A stretch of DNA of 64,000 bases, from NCBI GenBank assembly GCA_001940925.1, contig MSGZ01000042.1, positions 2,726 to 66,725 on the forward strand. Direction: 5' to 3'. The first letter of the stretch is position 1. Each line of letters begins with the position of its first letter. Source of the DNA: Ruminococcus sp. Phil11 (GTDB lineage Bacteria; Bacillota; Clostridia; Oscillospirales; Ruminococcaceae). Under the pieces are notes generated by a model. The model made no database searches. It saw only the letters and a program-made list of their open reading frames with translations, and was not told where the DNA came from. Positions 17,964 through 25,833 of this stretch are shown here, one piece after another. The translations under genes and the position numbers were made by a program.

Positions 17964-19127
17964 TTATGCAAGGACGCTCCGCAGAATTGCAAGACCTGCG
18001 TCCATTTCTTCCTTCGTGATCGTGAGCGGCGGCAGCAGACGCAGCTTCTCCTTTGCGGTCAGCACGAGCAGTCCTGCATCGTTTGCCGCGACCATAACAT
18101 CATGTGCGTCCTTTGATTTCAGCGTCATGCCGATCATCATGCCGATACCGGAAAGACTTTCGATCTCCGGGATCTTTGCAAGTTCTGCCCGCAGATACGC
18201 AGCCTTTTCCTTAACAGAATCGAGGAAACCAGGTGCCGTGACCGCATCCAGCACCGCGACCGCACCTGCACAGACAACGGGATTTCCGCCGAAGGTCGAG
18301 CCGTGGGTTCCCGGCGTGATGACGTTCTCGCAGCGTTCATTGACAAGGCAGATGCCGATCGGCAGACCGCCGCCGATTGCCTTTGCCATTGTCGTCACAT
18401 CCGCCTGCACACCGAACTGCTCCTGCGCGAGGAATGTGCCGGTACGGCCGCAGCCGGTCTGCACCTCATCAATGATCATGACGATATCCTGCTCATCACA
18501 GATTTTCCGGATTGCCTGCACATATTCCTTGTCCAGTGCGTAGACACCGCCCTCACCCTGAACGACCTCGATCATGATGCCCGCGACGGTGCCGTCCAGC
18601 TTGGATTTCAAATCGTCAAGGTCATTTGCCTTTGCAAAGACATGGCCGGTCGGGAACGGGTAAAAATACTGGTGGAACACATCCTGACCCGTTGCGGCCA
18701 GCGTTTCCATTGTTCTGCCGTGGAAGCTGTTGACCAGCGAGATGATCGTGCCGCGCTCCCTGCCGTATTTGTCGGAGCTGTACTTCCGCGCAACCTTGAT
18801 CGCGCATTCATTGGCCTCTGCGCCGGAGTTCCCGAGGAACATCCGCTTATAACCGGTCGCCTTCGCCAGCTTTTCGACGAGCTCTGCCTGCGGCTGCGTG
18901 TAGTAGTAATTGCAAGCGTGCTGCAGCTTTTTCACCTGCGAGCAGACTGCATCGACCCACGCGTCATTGCACCAGCCGAGCACATTGCAGCCGATGCCGC
19001 TGCCGAAATCAATATAGGTTTTGCCGTTTTCATCGGTGCAGGTGCAGTTATGCCCCTGCGCTTCGACCAGCGGGATCCGGCCAAAGGCCTTCATCGTATA
19101 CTGGTCTGTTGCCTGTATCGTATTCAT
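17964..19127 (-). CDS. argD: Acetylornithine aminotransferase
   Basis: This class-III PLP aminotransferase (387 aa) interconverts N-acetylglutamate semialdehyde and N-acetylornithine. Visible motifs are the PLP phosphate region GNSGAEANECAIK, DEVQTGCGRTG, and the Schiff-base lysine in MAKAIGGGLPIG. The start at 19127 (MNTIQATDQY) has GAGGAGAG five bases upstream; the reading from 19142 would use a TTG inside that ribosome site. It starts 11 bases after argB ends. An ornithine or GABA aminotransferase is excluded mainly by the cluster context. Confidence 0.94.
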   Translation of the reverse strand: MNTIQATDQYTMKAFGRIPLVEAQGHNCTCTDENGKTYIDFGSGIGCNVLGWCNDAWVDAVCSQVKKLQHACNYYYTQPQAELVEKLAKATGYKRMFLGNSGAEANECAIKVARKYSSDKYGRERGTIISLVNSFHGRTMETLAATGQDVFHQYFYPFPTGHVFAKANDLDDLKSKLDGTVAGIMIEVVQGEGGVYALDKEYVQAIRKICDEQDIVMIIDEVQTGCGRTGTFLAQEQFGVQADVTTMAKAIGGGLPIGICLVNERCENVITPGTHGSTFGGNPVVCAGAVAVLDAVTAPGFLDSVKEKAAYLRAELAKIPEIESLSGIGMMIGMTLKSKDAHDVMVAANDAGLLVLTAKEKLRLLPPLTITKEEMDAGLAILRSVLA

Positions 19128-19138
19128 TTTTTCTCTCC

Positions 19139-20026
19139 TCAATATACACTCAGGAACTGTGTGCCGACGCCCTCGTTGCTGCAGATCTCAACAAGAATGG
19201 AATGCGGCACTCTGCCGTCAATAATAACAGCCTTTTTGACGCCGCGGCGGATCGCCTCGACACAGCAGTCGATCTTCGGGATCATGCCGCCGGAAATGAT
19301 GCCCTGCCGCTTCAGGTTCTGCACCTCGCTGATATTGACCGACGGGATCAGCGTGGACGGATCGTCCTTGTCACGCAGCAGACCCGCAATGTCCGTCATG
19401 AGGATCAGGTTCTCCGCGCCGAGTGCCGCAGCGATCGAAGCCGCTGCCGTATCGGCATTGACATTGTAGACCTGACCGTCCGGGCCGCAGGCGACCGTCG
19501 CAATGACCGGCACATAGCCGTTGTCCAGTGCAGTCAGGATCGGCTTGGTATTCACTGCGGTAATCTCACCAACCAGACCGAGGTCGGGCTTCGATTCCTT
19601 TTTCTTCGCCTGCAGCAGCGCGCCGTCAATACCGGACAGACCGATCGCCTGCCCCGAATGCCGCGTCAGATGCGCGACAAGCTCCTTGTTGACCTTGCCG
19701 GCCAGCACCATGCGGACGACGTCAGCCGTCTCAGCGTCTGTATAGCGCAGACCGCCGATGAATTTGCTTTCGATGTTCAGGCGGTGCAGCATATCGCTGA
19801 TCTCCGGGCCGCCGCCGTGCACCAGCACGACACGGATGCCGACCAGCGAAAGCAGCACGATATCACTCATGACTGCTTCCTTCAGTGCCTCATTGGTCAT
19901 TGCGTTTCCGCCGTATTTGACAACGATGATCTTCTGATTGTAGCGCTGGATATACGGCAGCGCGTCGATCAGAACCTGCGAGCGAATCTGTGTGGATATA
20001 CTTTCCGGAATCTCCATTTTCTGCAT
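19139..20026 (-). CDS. argB: Acetylglutamate kinase
   Basis: ArgB phosphorylates N-acetylglutamate at the gamma-carboxylate, normally the arginine-feedback step when ArgJ makes the cycle closed. The 295-aa protein shows the amino-acid-kinase fold: VVKYGGNAM, VLVHGGGPEISDML, GLSGIDGALL, and the C-terminal GGMIPKIDCC with Lys for phosphate binding. A longer N-terminal helix before the kinase core (residues 1-30) is the feature of the arginine-sensitive hexameric class. It lies 22 bases after argJ and has AAGGAG upstream. Confidence 0.96.
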   Translation of the reverse strand: MQKMEIPESISTQIRSQVLIDALPYIQRYNQKIIVVKYGGNAMTNEALKEAVMSDIVLLSLVGIRVVLVHGGGPEISDMLHRLNIESKFIGGLRYTDAETADVVRMVLAGKVNKELVAHLTRHSGQAIGLSGIDGALLQAKKKESKPDLGLVGEITAVNTKPILTALDNGYVPVIATVACGPDGQVYNVNADTAAASIAAALGAENLILMTDIAGLLRDKDDPSTLIPSVNISEVQNLKRQGIISGGMIPKIDCCVEAIRRGVKKAVIIDGRVPHSILVEICSNEGVGTQFLSVY

Positions 20027-20048
20027 GACAGCAAGTTCTCCTTTTCGT

Positions 20049-21359
20049 TCAGCTTCTGTAATCGCCGTTAATTTTGACGTAATCGTAGGTCAAATCGCAG
20101 CCCCATGCGACTGCGGAATAATCACCGCTGTTCAGCGAGATCAGCACATTGATCTCATCCTCAAGCAGGATCTTTTTTGCCTGTTCCTCTGAAAAAGGGA
20201 CACCGAAGCCGTTTTTCGCGACTGTAATCCGTCCCTGCGAGGAAGCAAGATCAACATTGACCTTCGTAATATCAAAATCGCAGTCCGCATAGCCCATTGC
20301 ACAGGCAATGCGTCCCCAGTTGGCATCCGCACCGAACATCGCAGCCTTAAAGAGGCTGGAGCAGATCACGCTCTTTGCGACGGTCTCCGCGACTTCCTCG
20401 CTCGGTGCATCGGAAACGACGCATTCGATCAGCTTGGTCGCGCCCTCGCCGTCTGCCGCACACATTCTTGCGAGATTCAGCATGACGGCATACAGCGCAC
20501 CGCGGAATGCGGCATAATCCTTGCCCTCATCTTTGATCTCCGCATTATCCGCCATGCCGTTTGCCAGAATGCAGGCCATATCGTTCGTAGACTGGTCGCC
20601 GTCAACCGAAACGCGGTTCAGCGTCACGCGCACCACATCGGAAAGTGCCTGCTGCAGCATCGCCGGGGAGATCTTACAGTCTGTCGTCAGGAAGGTCAGC
20701 GTCGTTGCCATGTTCGGGTGGATCATGCCGCTGCCCTTGAGCATACCGCCCAACCGGCAGGTCGCCTTGCCGACTCTGAACGAGACGGCGACCTCCTTTT
20801 CGCGGGTATCGGTCGTCATGATCGCGTGGACGGCCTCCTCATTGCCGCCGTAGGACAGCCCTTCGGTCAGAGCCGGGATCGCTGCCGCGATCGGCTCAAT
20901 CGGCAGGATCTGTCCGATGACGCCGGTCGATGCGACAATCACATCCTCAGGCGCAATATGCAGTGCATCAGCAGCAAGCTGACACATGGCCTCCGCCTTC
21001 TGAACGCCGTCCGCGTTGCAAGTATTCGCATTGACCGAGTTGACGATCACCGCGCGGGCACGGCCGTCCGCAAGATTCTTTTTGGTCACCTGGATCGGTG
21101 CGCCCTTGACCTTGTTCGAGGTATATACAGCCGCAGCTGCACATTCGGTATCCGAAACGATCATTGCAAGATCATTCTTCTTCGGTGCACCGTCATCCTC
21201 CGGCAATGCATTGTTCGCCGCGAGATTCTGCTCGGTTGCAGTATCTTCGGGCAGTGCATCATGCTTCAATCCGCAGCAGACGCCGTTTGCCTTGAATCCG
21301 GATGCCGCGCAGACACCGCCGTCAATAAATGTATAATCAGAAAAGCTTTGCAGTTTCAT
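20049..21359 (-). CDS. argJ: Bifunctional glutamate N-acetyltransferase / ornithine acetyltransferase
   Basis: ArgJ moves acetyl groups from acetylornithine to glutamate, making the pathway cyclic. The 436-aa precursor is autocleaved before a Thr nucleophile into alpha and beta chains. The site is KGSGMIHPNMATTLTFLTTD, with Thr219 the expected nucleophile. The consensus usually has Met after that Thr; here it is Thr. The N-terminal IDGGVCAASGFKANGV is typical. There is no argA or argE in the window, consistent with an acetyl-recycling ArgJ. The start follows argC by 12 bases. Confidence 0.95.
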   Translation of the reverse strand: MKLQSFSDYTFIDGGVCAASGFKANGVCCGLKHDALPEDTATEQNLAANNALPEDDGAPKKNDLAMIVSDTECAAAAVYTSNKVKGAPIQVTKKNLADGRARAVIVNSVNANTCNADGVQKAEAMCQLAADALHIAPEDVIVASTGVIGQILPIEPIAAAIPALTEGLSYGGNEEAVHAIMTTDTREKEVAVSFRVGKATCRLGGMLKGSGMIHPNMATTLTFLTTDCKISPAMLQQALSDVVRVTLNRVSVDGDQSTNDMACILANGMADNAEIKDEGKDYAAFRGALYAVMLNLARMCAADGEGATKLIECVVSDAPSEEVAETVAKSVICSSLFKAAMFGADANWGRIACAMGYADCDFDITKVNVDLASSQGRITVAKNGFGVPFSEEQAKKILLEDEINVLISLNSGDYSAVAWGCDLTYDYVKINGDYRS

Positions 21360-21371
21360 TTCGGTTCTCCT

Positions 21372-22322
21372 TTATTCCAGCCCGGTTTCTTCCGGTGCGC
21401 CGGTCATAATGTTGAAGCACTGCAGTGCCGCGCCCGATGCGCCCTTGCCGAGATTATCAAGACGCGCAGCCAGCAGAATGCGGTCGTCATTGCCGCAGAC
21501 GAAGATCTCCAGCAGATTCGTGCCAGCAAGCGTATTCGCGGGCAGGAAGCCGTTTTCGAGTACATCCTCACCCTGCAGAGCTCTGACCTTGACAAAACGC
21601 TGTCCGGCATAGTGCGCCGCAAACATCTCATGGATCTGCTCAATCGAAGGCGTCCCGTTCAGGAAGCTTCTGTGCAGCGGCACGGAAACGACCATGCCGG
21701 CGTAGTAATCACAGACCAGCGGATTGAACACGGGCGGGAAATCAAGCCCGCAGACCTTCTGCATTTCCGGCAGATGCTTATGCTTTAACCCGAGCGCATA
21801 CTGCCGCGGCGAACCGTAATCCGCCGGACGGTCATCGGATTCATACACAGCAATCGCGCCCTTTCCGGCACCGCTGTAGCCGGAAACAGCATGACAGGTC
21901 AGCGGATAATTCTTCGGGAGAAACCCGCTCTGCACCATCGGATATACCAGAGATGCAAAGCCCGATGCATAGCAGCCCGGCACCGCGACGCGCTTGGAGC
22001 TCACGATCTTCTCTCTGTGCGCGGCGGAAAGCTCCGGAAAACCGTAAGCCCAGTCCGGATTCGTTCTGTGAGCAGTCGATGCATCAATGATGCGGGTATC
22101 CGGATTCTGCACGAACGAAACAGCCTCGATCGAAGCAGCATCCGGCAGGCAGAGGAACGTCACATCCGATGCATTGATGAGGCGGGCGCGCTCTGCGTTG
22201 TCACGGTGCAGTGCCGGATCAATCGTCAGCAGCTCGATATCGCTGCGGTCCTTGATGCGGTCATAAAGCTTGAGGCCGGTGGTTCCCGCCTGTCCGTCAA
22301 TATACACCTTTGTAGTTTTCAT
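21372..22322 (-). CDS. argC: N-acetyl-gamma-glutamyl-phosphate reductase (short class)
   Basis: This NADPH-dependent enzyme reduces N-acetylglutamyl phosphate to the semialdehyde. The N-terminal VYIDGQAGTTGLKLYDRI is the nucleotide-binding loop, and AVPGCYASGF carries the catalytic Cys. At 316 aa it belongs to the shorter ArgC class rather than the approximately 345-aa class common in Bacillus-type operons. The start at 22322 (MKTTKVYIDG) uses GAGG about nine bases upstream. The upstream small membrane gene ends inside its first codons, a 26-base overlap, so its translation is probably coupled to that gene. Confidence 0.94.
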   Translation of the reverse strand: MKTTKVYIDGQAGTTGLKLYDRIKDRSDIELLTIDPALHRDNAERARLINASDVTFLCLPDAASIEAVSFVQNPDTRIIDASTAHRTNPDWAYGFPELSAAHREKIVSSKRVAVPGCYASGFASLVYPMVQSGFLPKNYPLTCHAVSGYSGAGKGAIAVYESDDRPADYGSPRQYALGLKHKHLPEMQKVCGLDFPPVFNPLVCDYYAGMVVSVPLHRSFLNGTPSIEQIHEMFAAHYAGQRFVKVRALQGEDVLENGFLPANTLAGTNLLEIFVCGNDDRILLAARLDNLGKGASGAALQCFNIMTGAPEETGLE

Positions 22323-22530
22323 TTTCCTCATCCTCACGTTTTTTCTTTTCGGTGCGGTGGAAATGCACCAGATTCCAGATTGATGCCGCCGCCAGTACGG
22401 TAATGACCCAGACCCGCGAAGCCGTCAGCGATGATTCCGGAAAATCAAAGGTCAGGATCAGCTGACCGATCAGCCAGATCACAAATGCGATCAGCGAAAC
22501 GACAAATATATACAGGATGCGCTTTTTCAT
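22297..22530 (-). CDS. Small two-helix membrane protein inside the arginine operon
   Basis: This 77-residue protein has two likely transmembrane segments (ILYIFVVSLIAFVIWLIGQL near 5-25 and VWVITVLAAASIWNLVHF near 41-58) and a highly charged tail (HRTEKKKREDEENE). Its ATG overlaps the argH stop as ATGA, and its 3' end overlaps the argC start by 26 bases. That packing on both sides argues for a real, translationally coupled gene. I do not recognise the family; a transport accessory or a coupling element are both possible. Confidence 0.75.
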   Translation of the reverse strand: MKKRILYIFVVSLIAFVIWLIGQLILTFDFPESSLTASRVWVITVLAAASIWNLVHFHRTEKKKREDEENENYKGVY

Positions 22531-23912
22531 ACGGTCAGTGCCTCGATTGCAGCATTTGCAGCAGCAAGCTGTTCTTTCACGGCAGATGCAGACGGGCCGC
22601 CCTCGGAGATCCGGCCGTTCAGGCAGGTCTCCAGCGCGATCGCATCATAAACATCCTCTTCAAAGGAATCGCAGGATTCCTTGTATGCGGCAAGCGGCAG
22701 CGTTTCCAGCGTGCAGCCGTCTGCAATGCACTTCGCGACCAGCGTTCCGGTGATCTTGTACGCATCACGGAACGGCAGACCCTTCTTTACGAGATAGTCC
22801 GCGCAGTCGGTCGCGTTGATGAAGCCCTTTGCAGCGGCGGCGCGCATGTTTTCCTTGTTGACGCGCATCGTTGCAAGCATCGGATCAAAGGTTTTCAGGC
22901 AAAGCTTTGCCTGGTCGATCGCATCAAAAATCGCTTCCTTATCCTCCTGCATATCCTTATTATATGCAAGCGGAAGTCCTTTCAGCATCGAAAGCAGCGT
23001 GGTCAGATCACCGATCACTCTGCCGGTCTTGCCGCGGATCAGTTCCGTGACATCCGGATTCTTTTTTTGCGGCATGATCGAGGAACCGGTCGCGTAAGCG
23101 TCATCCAGCTCGATAAATTTAAATTCCCACGAGCACCAGAGGATGATCTCCTCGGAGAAGCGGGACAGATGCACCATCAGCAAAGACAGCGCATTTGCAA
23201 GCTCAACACAGAAATCTCTGTCAGAAACAGCATCCAGCGAGTTCGGCACGGGTGCGGTGAAGTCGAGCAGCGAAGCGGTCTGCTTCCGGTTGATCGGATA
23301 GGTCGTACCGGCCAGCGCGCCTGCACCGAGCGGGCAGTAGTTCATGCGCTTCGCAGTATCGACCAGTCGGCCGTCGTCCCGCAGCAGCATCCAAACGTAT
23401 GCAAGAATGTGATGCGCCAGCGTGACCGGCTGTGCGCGCTGCAGATGCGTATAGCCCGGCATAATCGTTTCCGTGTGCTGCTCTGCGATCTTCACAAGCG
23501 TTTTCAGCAGTGCGTGCAGCAGCTTGCGGATCTCCGTGATCTCGTCGCGGAGGATCAGGCGGACATCCAGTGCGACCTGATCGTTTCTCGAACGTGCCGT
23601 ATGCAGACGCTTGCCTGCATCGCCGATGCGCTTGGTCAGCTCCGCCTCCACAAACATGTGAATATCCTCTGCGGTCGGATCCATCAGCAGTGCACCGGAT
23701 TCCAGATCGGCAAGAATACCGTTCAGACCGGCAATGATCTGTTCAGTATCCGCCTGCGGAATAATGCCGCAGTCCCCGAGCATCGTCGCGTGTGCGATGC
23801 TGCCGCGGATATCCTGCGCGTACATTCTGCCGTCAAAGGAGATCGAGGAATTGAACGCATTGACCGTTTCATCGACCTCTTTTGAAAATCTGCCTGCCCA
23901 CATTTTTGCCAT
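22527..23912 (-). CDS. argH: Argininosuccinate lyase
   Basis: ArgH splits argininosuccinate into arginine and fumarate. The 461-aa protein has the fumarase/aspartase superfamily signature GSSIMPQKKNPD in the flexible loop with the catalytic Ser, plus TARSRNDQVALD and GYTHLQRAQPVT. The ATG at 23912 has AAAGGA ten bases upstream. It follows an unknown 108-residue gene and precedes the small membrane gene with a 4-base overlap. Confidence 0.96.
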   Translation of the reverse strand: MAKMWAGRFSKEVDETVNAFNSSISFDGRMYAQDIRGSIAHATMLGDCGIIPQADTEQIIAGLNGILADLESGALLMDPTAEDIHMFVEAELTKRIGDAGKRLHTARSRNDQVALDVRLILRDEITEIRKLLHALLKTLVKIAEQHTETIMPGYTHLQRAQPVTLAHHILAYVWMLLRDDGRLVDTAKRMNYCPLGAGALAGTTYPINRKQTASLLDFTAPVPNSLDAVSDRDFCVELANALSLLMVHLSRFSEEIILWCSWEFKFIELDDAYATGSSIMPQKKNPDVTELIRGKTGRVIGDLTTLLSMLKGLPLAYNKDMQEDKEAIFDAIDQAKLCLKTFDPMLATMRVNKENMRAAAAKGFINATDCADYLVKKGLPFRDAYKITGTLVAKCIADGCTLETLPLAAYKESCDSFEEDVYDAIALETCLNGRISEGGPSASAVKEQLAAANAAIEALTV

Positions 23913-23977
23913 AGTGTTATCCTTTCGTTATCTGCCGTAAAATCCCCTGCAAATCGAGCGTTTCGCCGAAGAATCTG

Positions 23978-24304
23978 TTATTCAGCGTATTGATCCGCAC
24001 GAAAACTGTCCATATAAGCCTGAAAACCGTCATGCCACTTCTGAAAATAAGCTTTTGATTCCGGTGCAGTGTTAAGATCCTCTTTCGTACAGAAAAGCAG
24101 TTTGATCAGATGCTTCTTCGGATCAAAGCCCGGTTCCTCAAAATGCGAAAAGGTTTCCTCGCTGATCTGATAATACACGCTGTACGGAGCCCATCCCATC
24201 GGACCGTCGGGAACCGTCTGCTCTGCAAGATACATCTGAAACAGCTTTGACCATCTTGCTGTGTAAGATCCGTTCTGTTTGCGCGCATTCTCAGCAACAT
24301 TCAT
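23978..24304 (-). CDS. Conserved-looking unknown protein (108 aa) in the arginine cluster
   Basis: This soluble, acidic-to-neutral protein is rich in aromatic residues (WSKLFQMYLAEQTVPDGPMG, YYQISEETFSHFEEPGF, KWHDGFQAYMDSF). No signal peptide or membrane segment is seen, and I do not recognise a domain. A ribosome site (AGAGG, with AAAGGA closer) precedes the ATG. It is the first gene after the argG terminator and is followed by argH 65 bases later, so it probably leads the argH-F transcript. The near-perfect palindrome at 24347-24366 lies just upstream. Confidence 0.7.
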   Translation of the reverse strand: MNVAENARKQNGSYTARWSKLFQMYLAEQTVPDGPMGWAPYSVYYQISEETFSHFEEPGFDPKKHLIKLLFCTKEDLNTAPESKAYFQKWHDGFQAYMDSFRADQYAE

Positions 24305-24346
24305 TATCCTTTACCTCTGCGCCACGCAGCACACTCCGGTTCGTGC

Positions 24347-24366
24347 CTGATATGAATTCACATCAG
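24347..24366. promoter_or_regulatory. Palindromic candidate operator upstream of the argH-F run
   Basis: A 20-bp palindrome with nine of ten pairs matched has the core TGAATTCA flanked by CTGAT and ATCAG. It is 43 bases before the 24304 start and 10 bases past the argG terminator. The TGAAT/ATTCA half-sites resemble ArgR boxes, without the usual spacer. No clear -10/-35 was found here. Confidence 0.45.
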
Positions 24367-24375
24367 TGCCTTGCT

Positions 24376-24415
24376 AAAAAACAGAGCGGGCGACCTGCGA
24401 AAGCCGCCCATTCTG
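24376..24415 (-). terminator. Terminator after argG
   Basis: On the minus strand an 11-bp stem (CAGAATGGGCG with CGCCCGCTCTG, one mismatch, one G-T pair) is followed by six T. It lies 18 bases past the argG stop and could separate argG from the downstream arg genes or attenuate read-through. Confidence 0.75.
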
Positions 24416-24432
24416 TCTGTTTGATTGTAAGA

Positions 24433-25665
24433 TTACTTGCCGCGCTTCTGATTCAGCTTTGCGCGCACCTTAATCGGAAGGCCGTACAGGTTGATGAAGC
24501 CTGCGGAATCTGCCTGATTGTAAACATCATCCTCATCGAAGGTCGCGACCTCCTCATCATAGAGGGTATCCGGCGAGGTGATGCCTGCGGTGATGATATT
24601 GCCCTTGTACAGCTTTAGCTTGACCGTGCCGTTGACGTTCTGCTGGGTGCTGTCCACGAATGCATCGAGTGCCTCGCGCAGCGGGGTGAACCACTGGCCG
24701 TTGTAAACGAGGTCTGCATACTGCTGTGCGAGCTGCGCCTTGACTCTTGCGGTCTGCTTGTCAAGCGTGATCGTCTCCAGTGCAGCATGTGCATAGTAGA
24801 GGATCGTGCCGCCGGGAGTCTCATAAACGCCGCGGCTCTTCATGCCGACCAGACGGTTCTCGACGATATCGGTGATGCCGATGCCGTTTGCGCCGCCGAG
24901 TGCATTCAGCTTGCGGACAACATCGCTGCCCTTCATCTTCACGCCGTCCACAGCGACCGGAATGCCCTTCTCAAAGTCGATCGTGACATAGGTCGGCTGA
25001 TCCGGAGCCTGCTCCGGGGAAACGCCGAGTTCCAAAAAGCCGGGCTTGTTGTACTGCGGCTCATTTGCCGGATCCTCAAGATCAAGACCCTCATGGGAGA
25101 TGTGCCAGAGATTCTTGTCCTTGGAATAGTTCGTCTCACGGGAGATCTTCAGCGGAATGTTGTGAGCCTCCGCGTAGTCGATCTCCTCGTCACGGGACTT
25201 GATATCCCAGATTCTCCACGGTGCAATGATCTGCATATCCGGGCAGAATGCCTTGATCGTCAGCTCAAAACGAACCTGGTCGTTACCCTTTCCGGTGCAG
25301 CCGTGGCAGATCGCATCTGCGCCTTCCTTCACTGCGATTTCCGCAATGCGCTTTGCAATGATCGGACGCGCAAAGGATGTACCGAGCAGATACTTGCCCT
25401 CGTACACCGCACCCGCCTTGACGGTCGGGAAGACATAATCGTCGATGAATTCATCGGTGAGATCTTCGATGTAAAGCTTGGAGGCACCGGTCTTGATCGC
25501 CTTCTCCTCCAGTCCGTCAAGCTCGGTACCCTGTCCGACGTCGCCGGAAACGGCAATGACCTCGCAGCCCGGATAGGTTTCCTTGAGCCACGGAATGATG
25601 ATCGAGGTATCGAGACCGCCGGAATAAGCCAGCACAATTTTCTTCGGGATCTTGTTTTCAGCCAT
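24433..25665 (-). CDS. argG: Argininosuccinate synthase
   Basis: ArgG joins citrulline and aspartate with ATP. The 410-aa protein starts [19 protein letters not shown], whose SGGLDTS is the PP-loop for [16 protein letters not shown] and [17 protein letters not shown] are also family-typical. The start at 25665 (MAENKIPKK) fits the family N-terminus and has AGGAAG upstream; the longer reading to 25731 overlaps the promoter. It has its own promoter and terminator, separate from the other arg genes, and candidate ArgR sites upstream. Confidence 0.96.
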   Translation of the reverse strand: MAENKIPKKIVLAYSGGLDTSIIIPWLKETYPGCEVIAVSGDVGQGTELDGLEEKAIKTGASKLYIEDLTDEFIDDYVFPTVKAGAVYEGKYLLGTSFARPIIAKRIAEIAVKEGADAICHGCTGKGNDQVRFELTIKAFCPDMQIIAPWRIWDIKSRDEEIDYAEAHNIPLKISRETNYSKDKNLWHISHEGLDLEDPANEPQYNKPGFLELGVSPEQAPDQPTYVTIDFEKGIPVAVDGVKMKGSDVVRKLNALGGANGIGITDIVENRLVGMKSRGVYETPGGTILYYAHAALETITLDKQTARVKAQLAQQYADLVYNGQWFTPLREALDAFVDSTQQNVNGTVKLKLYKGNIITAGITSPDTLYDEEVATFDEDDVYNQADSAGFINLYGLPIKVRAKLNQKRGK

Positions 25666-25722
25666 GATGAGATATCTTCCTTTCCGGCAGGTCATGCTGC
25701 CTGCCTGTAAAATCCATTTCCT

Positions 25723-25750
25723 ATTATACACCGAAATGAAAAAAAGTCAA
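25723..25750 (-). promoter_or_regulatory. Promoter of argG
   Basis: Minus-strand TTGACT (25745-25750) and TATAAT (25723-25728) have a 16-bp spacer. Unlike the other promoters in this window it lacks the TGn extended -10. Confidence 0.8.
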
Positions 25751-25768
25751 GTGGTTTTGCGTGAAAAG

Positions 25769-25833
25769 TGCATATTTCAAGAATATTCATGAATAATATG
25801 CTGTTTATGCAAAATCAGAGTGAATAATATTCA
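25769..25833. promoter_or_regulatory. Candidate ArgR operator cluster upstream of argG
   Basis: Directly upstream of the -35 are AT-rich dyads: TGCATATTTCA (25769-25779), GAATATTC (25781-25788), TGAATAATATGC (25790-25801) and TGAATAATATTCA (25821-25833). They resemble ARG boxes (TGAAT-4W-ATTCA) but with 3-base centres. The last overlaps the stop of the upstream CAP gene. Confidence 0.5.
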
